Shown piece after piece: positions 31,094 to 34,566 of a DNA stretch of 34,566 nucleotides. The stretch spans positions 1-34,566 of the forward strand of contig CAJNDS010001104.1 of the NCBI GenBank assembly GCA_905221605.1, given 5' to 3'. Every line of letters begins with the position of its first letter. Within the stretch, counting starts at the first letter, position 1. The DNA is from Symbiodinium natans. Lineage: Eukaryota > Sar > Dinophyceae > Suessiales > Symbiodiniaceae. A program made the position numbers and the translations under genes. Under the pieces are notes generated by a model, which worked only from the letters and a program-made list of their open reading frames with translations, did no database searches and was not told the DNA's origin.

Positions 31094-32791
31094 CGCCTAA
31101 CAGAGCATAGGTCGTCTTTGAACACTTGTAACAATGTTCAGTTTAGAAGATAAGCGACTTGGGAAAAAACCTGGATTAAAATTCTGGTCGGTCTTCGGAT
31201 CTGGCCTCATTACCCTACGTCTGCTGTGCGTGGGGACCCTTTCAATAGTATTATAGGGTCCCGAGTCCCCATGGCCACAAATGCATTTTTCCGGGGAAAA
31301 ATACGCCGTGAGGCCACAACAAGGCCACAACAGGCCACAAACGTGTGTTTTTGAGGCCACATCAGGCCACAACAGGCCACAAACGTGTGTTTTTGAGGCC
31401 ACGTCAGGCCACAACAGGCCACAAACGTGTGGTTTTCAGGCCACGTCAGGCCACAACAGGCCACAAACGTGTCGCAACAAAGCAAGACCGTGTGGGTTTG
31501 AGGCCACATCAGGCCAACTTGTTTGGTTTCGAGATTGATTTTTGGGGCTTGATTTTCAGCAAGTCCTAGGAGACCAAGTCGTTCCTGTACTGTACACATG
31601 TTTGCCAGTTTACGCGACTCCAAATCTGGGGTCGAAAAATCTAGGCAATTCTGGCTTCGCGTGTGTGGGCCTCCCCTGTGCACGTTTCTTTCATGTTGAT
31701 CGCTTCCACAAGAAAGCTGCCCTCGGAGGTCGTGGTTCTCAGTAATTGATCTTTCCACGTTAAGTGCTTGTCTGTGGGCCAGAGTCGCCTGAGTGTAGCA
31801 GTCTGGAAAGCGCGGGATTGAGCCCAAAAATAGAAGAATTCGCGACCCCAAAATTGGGGTCGCCAAACGGCCCCAAGTTTGGGGTCGCGGTTTCACGCCC
31901 CCAATTCAGTTCCAAATTGTGCTGCGGGAGCTGGGTCCATTTCGCGGCACCATTTTTGGGACCGCGAGACGGCCCCATTTTTTGGCACCGAATTTGAGCC
32001 TGTGGGCTCAAGCAACCGGATCTCGTTGGCTGCGCACCTGCCCTTGTTCTAGTCACTTTGGGCAGCGTCGCGCTGAGCGCACGGGGGCTTGTCCGAAGCA
32101 GCTGCACACTCGTCTTTGTAATGCTGCAGTGAGGCAGAACTGCAACTGTGGAGGCCCGTCCTCGCGAAGCCAAAATTGCTTGTGTTTTGCGGCCCTGAAA
32201 GCGGGGTCGCCCGACTTCCCCGGAACTTGGGCTTCGTCCTGGCAATTCTGCAGGTCTTTGTCGGTGTTTTCTGTGGATAGGAGGCGCCCTTCAAGCTCGG
32301 GAAGTTGACCAACGTGGCGCAACGTTTTCTGCTGTTGCGCAGAGTCGTCTGCTGAACATTGCAGAATGAAAGCTTTTGGCAGGCTTGGGCTTTGAACAGC
32401 GAGGATACCTACTGTACAGGAACGGCTTGTGCTCCTAGCGAATCAGCTGTTGCCGAGCACCCTCATTGGGGTTCTAACAATGGTCAGGTTGTGGGGCTGG
32501 TGAACGGATGCCACAAGTGCATTCGCGCATGCTTGGACATATTTTGGCGCTGTCTCCAATCTCAGTTTTTGCGGCAGTTAACGCGCCGTTGATGGGTCAG
32601 ACCTGTCTATACAGCATTTTGAATTTGTAGCACCATCGACCCTGGTCTTTGCCAGAGCCAAACAGACGTATGTTTTGGAGCAGCAAGTGCTTGCGTGTGA
32701 GAGAGTGACAGAGTGTCTGTGAGTGTGTGAGGATGAGAGTGAGAGCGAGAGCGAGAGCGAGAGTGAGAGCGAGAGTGAGAATGAAAGTGAG

Positions 32792-32877
<86 letters not shown>

Positions 32878-32994
32878 AAAGAGTGAGGAAGCGAGGACGA
32901 CGGAGTGAGAGAAAGTGATGCAGTGACGGGCAGCGGAGGAGTGGTGAAGCCATGGGACCCCACGTGATTTCTATGTCTGCCAACTTTTCTTCGG
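31094..32994 (-). repeat. Satellite unit R9 (short class, 1901 bp)
   Basis: Type A junction and a single core copy. Minisatellite at about 31311-31516, microsatellite at about 32735-32880. About 21 bp are missing near 32250. The core hairpin carries AAATTGGGG and CCAAGTTTGGGG changes near 31853-31880. Confidence 0.92.
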
Positions 32995-34566
32995 CGCCTA
33001 ACAGAGCATAGGTCGTCTTTGAACACTTGTAACAATGTTCAGTTTAGAAGATAAGCGACTTGGGAAAAAACCTGGATTAAAATTCTGGTCGGTCTTCGGA
33101 TCTGGCCTCATTACCCTACGTCTGCTGTGCGTGGGGACCCTTTCAATAGTATTATAGGGTCCCGAGTCCCCATGGCCACAAATTGCATTTTTCCGGGGAA
33201 AAATGCGCCGTGAGGCCACAACAAGGCCACAACAGGCCACAAACGTGTGTTTTTGAGGCCACATCAGGCCACAACAGGCCACAAACGTGTGTTTTTGAGG
33301 CCACGTCAGGCCACAACAGGCCACAAACGTGTGGTTTTCAGGCCACGTCAGGCCACAACAGGCCACAAACGTGTCGCAACAAAGCAAGACCGTGTGGGTT
33401 TGAGGCCACATCAGGCCAACTTGTTTGGTTTCGAGATTGTTTTTTGGGGCTTGATTTTCAGCAAGTCCTAGGAGACCAAGTCGTTCCTGTACTGTACACA
33501 TGTTTGCCAGTTTACGCGACTCCAAATCTGGGGTCGAAAAATCTAGGCAATTCTGGCTTCGCGTGTGTGGGCCTCCCCTGTGCACGTTTCTTTCATGTTG
33601 ATCGCTTCCACAAGAAAGCTGCCCTCGGAGGTCGTGGTTCTCAGTAATTGATCTTTCCACGTTAAGTGCTTGTCTGTGGGCCAGAGTCGCCTGAGTGTAG
33701 CAGTCTGGAAAGCGCGGGATTGAGCCCAAAAATAGAAGAATTCGCGACCCCAAAACTGGGGTCGCCAAACGGCCCCAATTTTGGGGTCGCGGTTTCACGC
33801 CTCCAATTCAGTTCCAAATTGTGCTGCGGGAGCTGGTCCATTTCGCGGCACCATTTTTGGGACCGCGAGACGGCCCCATTTTTTGGCACCGAATTTGAGC
33901 CTGTGGGCTCAAGCAACCGGATCTCGTTGGCTGCGCACCTGCCCTTGTTCTAGTCACTTTGGGCAGCGTCGCGCTGAGCGCACGGGGGCTTGTCCGAAGC
34001 AGCTGCACACTCGTCTTTGTAATGCTGCAGTGAGGCAGAACTGCAACTGTGGAGGCCCGTCCTCGCGAAGCCAGAATTGCTTGTGTTTTGCGGCCCTGAA
34101 AGCGGGGTCGCCCGACTTCCCCGGAACTTGGGCTTCGTCCTGGCAATTCTGCTGGTCCGCCAGTTGAGCTGCAGGTCTTTGTCGGTGTTTTCTGTGGATA
34201 GGAGGCGCCCTTCAAGCTCGGGAAGTTGACCAACGTGGCTCAACGTTTTCTGCTGTTGCGCAGAGTCGTCTGCTGGACATTGCAGAATGAAAGCTTTTGG
34301 CAGGCTTGGGCTTTGAACAGCGAGGATACCTACTGTACAGGAACGGCTTGTGCTCCTAGCGAATCAGCTGTTGCCGAGCACCCTCATTGGGGTTCTAACA
34401 ATGGTCAGGTTGTGGGGCTGGTGAACGGATGCCACAAGTGCATTCATGCTTGGACATATTTTGGCGCTGTCTCCAATCTCAGTTTTTGCGGCAGTTAACG
34501 CGCCGTTGATGGGTCAGACCTGTCTATACAGCATTTTGAATTTATAGCACCATCGACCCTGGTCTT
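32995..34566 (-). repeat. Satellite unit R10, cut by the window end
   Basis: Type A junction, minisatellite at about 33214-33420, single core copy. The sequence reaches the segment just before the microsatellite when the window ends, so the array continues beyond it. CATTCATGCTTGG near 34440, lacking CGCGCA, is shared with R1 and R3. Confidence 0.92.

Overview
The window looks like nuclear DNA of a eukaryote with a large, repeat-rich genome. My best guess is a dinoflagellate (inference: GC-rich, intron-free reading frames among long tandem arrays, no bacterial operon signals). No rRNA, tRNA, spliced-leader gene or other taxon-specific marker was found, so another alga or protist cannot be excluded.

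Layout. (1) 1-3836: a left array of a complex satellite with units of about 1.85-1.9 kb (two units and an 81-bp fragment). (2) 3837-12709: an 8.87-kb single-copy module. (3) 12710-34566: a right array of the same satellite in the opposite orientation, about 22 kb, with nine complete units and partial units at both ends. Units come in two lengths: about 1.86-1.9 kb with one copy of a roughly 470-bp core segment, and about 2.28-2.39 kb with two. Each unit carries a hexanucleotide microsatellite (TCACTC/GAGTGA), a 42-bp minisatellite, several hairpins and a set of nested inverted repeats. Many frames are open in the satellite, but I found no convincing gene there.

The central module is the interesting part. 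Three long frames lie on the + strand, each shifted by -1 relative to the one before. ORF1 (3906-5615) has a nucleophile elbow GFSAGS followed by suitably placed Asp and His, as in alpha/beta-hydrolases, but has little sequence before the elbow. ORF2 (5582-7111) carries motifs I, Ia, II (DEAQ), III (GDHRQ) and a motif-IV-like segment of an SF1 helicase closest in pattern to the UPF1 group. ORF3 (7159-10545) appears to begin with the missing helicase motifs V and VI. It continues into a possible winged helix, a long Pro-rich disordered segment, an unrecognised helical region, an acidic linker and an unrecognised C-terminal region. Some 2.15 kb of non-coding sequence follows, containing repeated hairpins, one type with compensatory base changes. 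The module ends in A11 exactly where satellite sequence resumes.

The one-strand layout, lack of visible introns, terminal A-tract and abrupt 5' edge suggest a retroposed or retrotransposon-like element. No reverse transcriptase, integrase or transposase motif is visible, so it would be non-autonomous or of an undescribed kind. The flanking arrays face each other in opposite orientation and break at different satellite positions, so the locus is not a simple insertion into one array; rearrangement or an assembly join must be considered.
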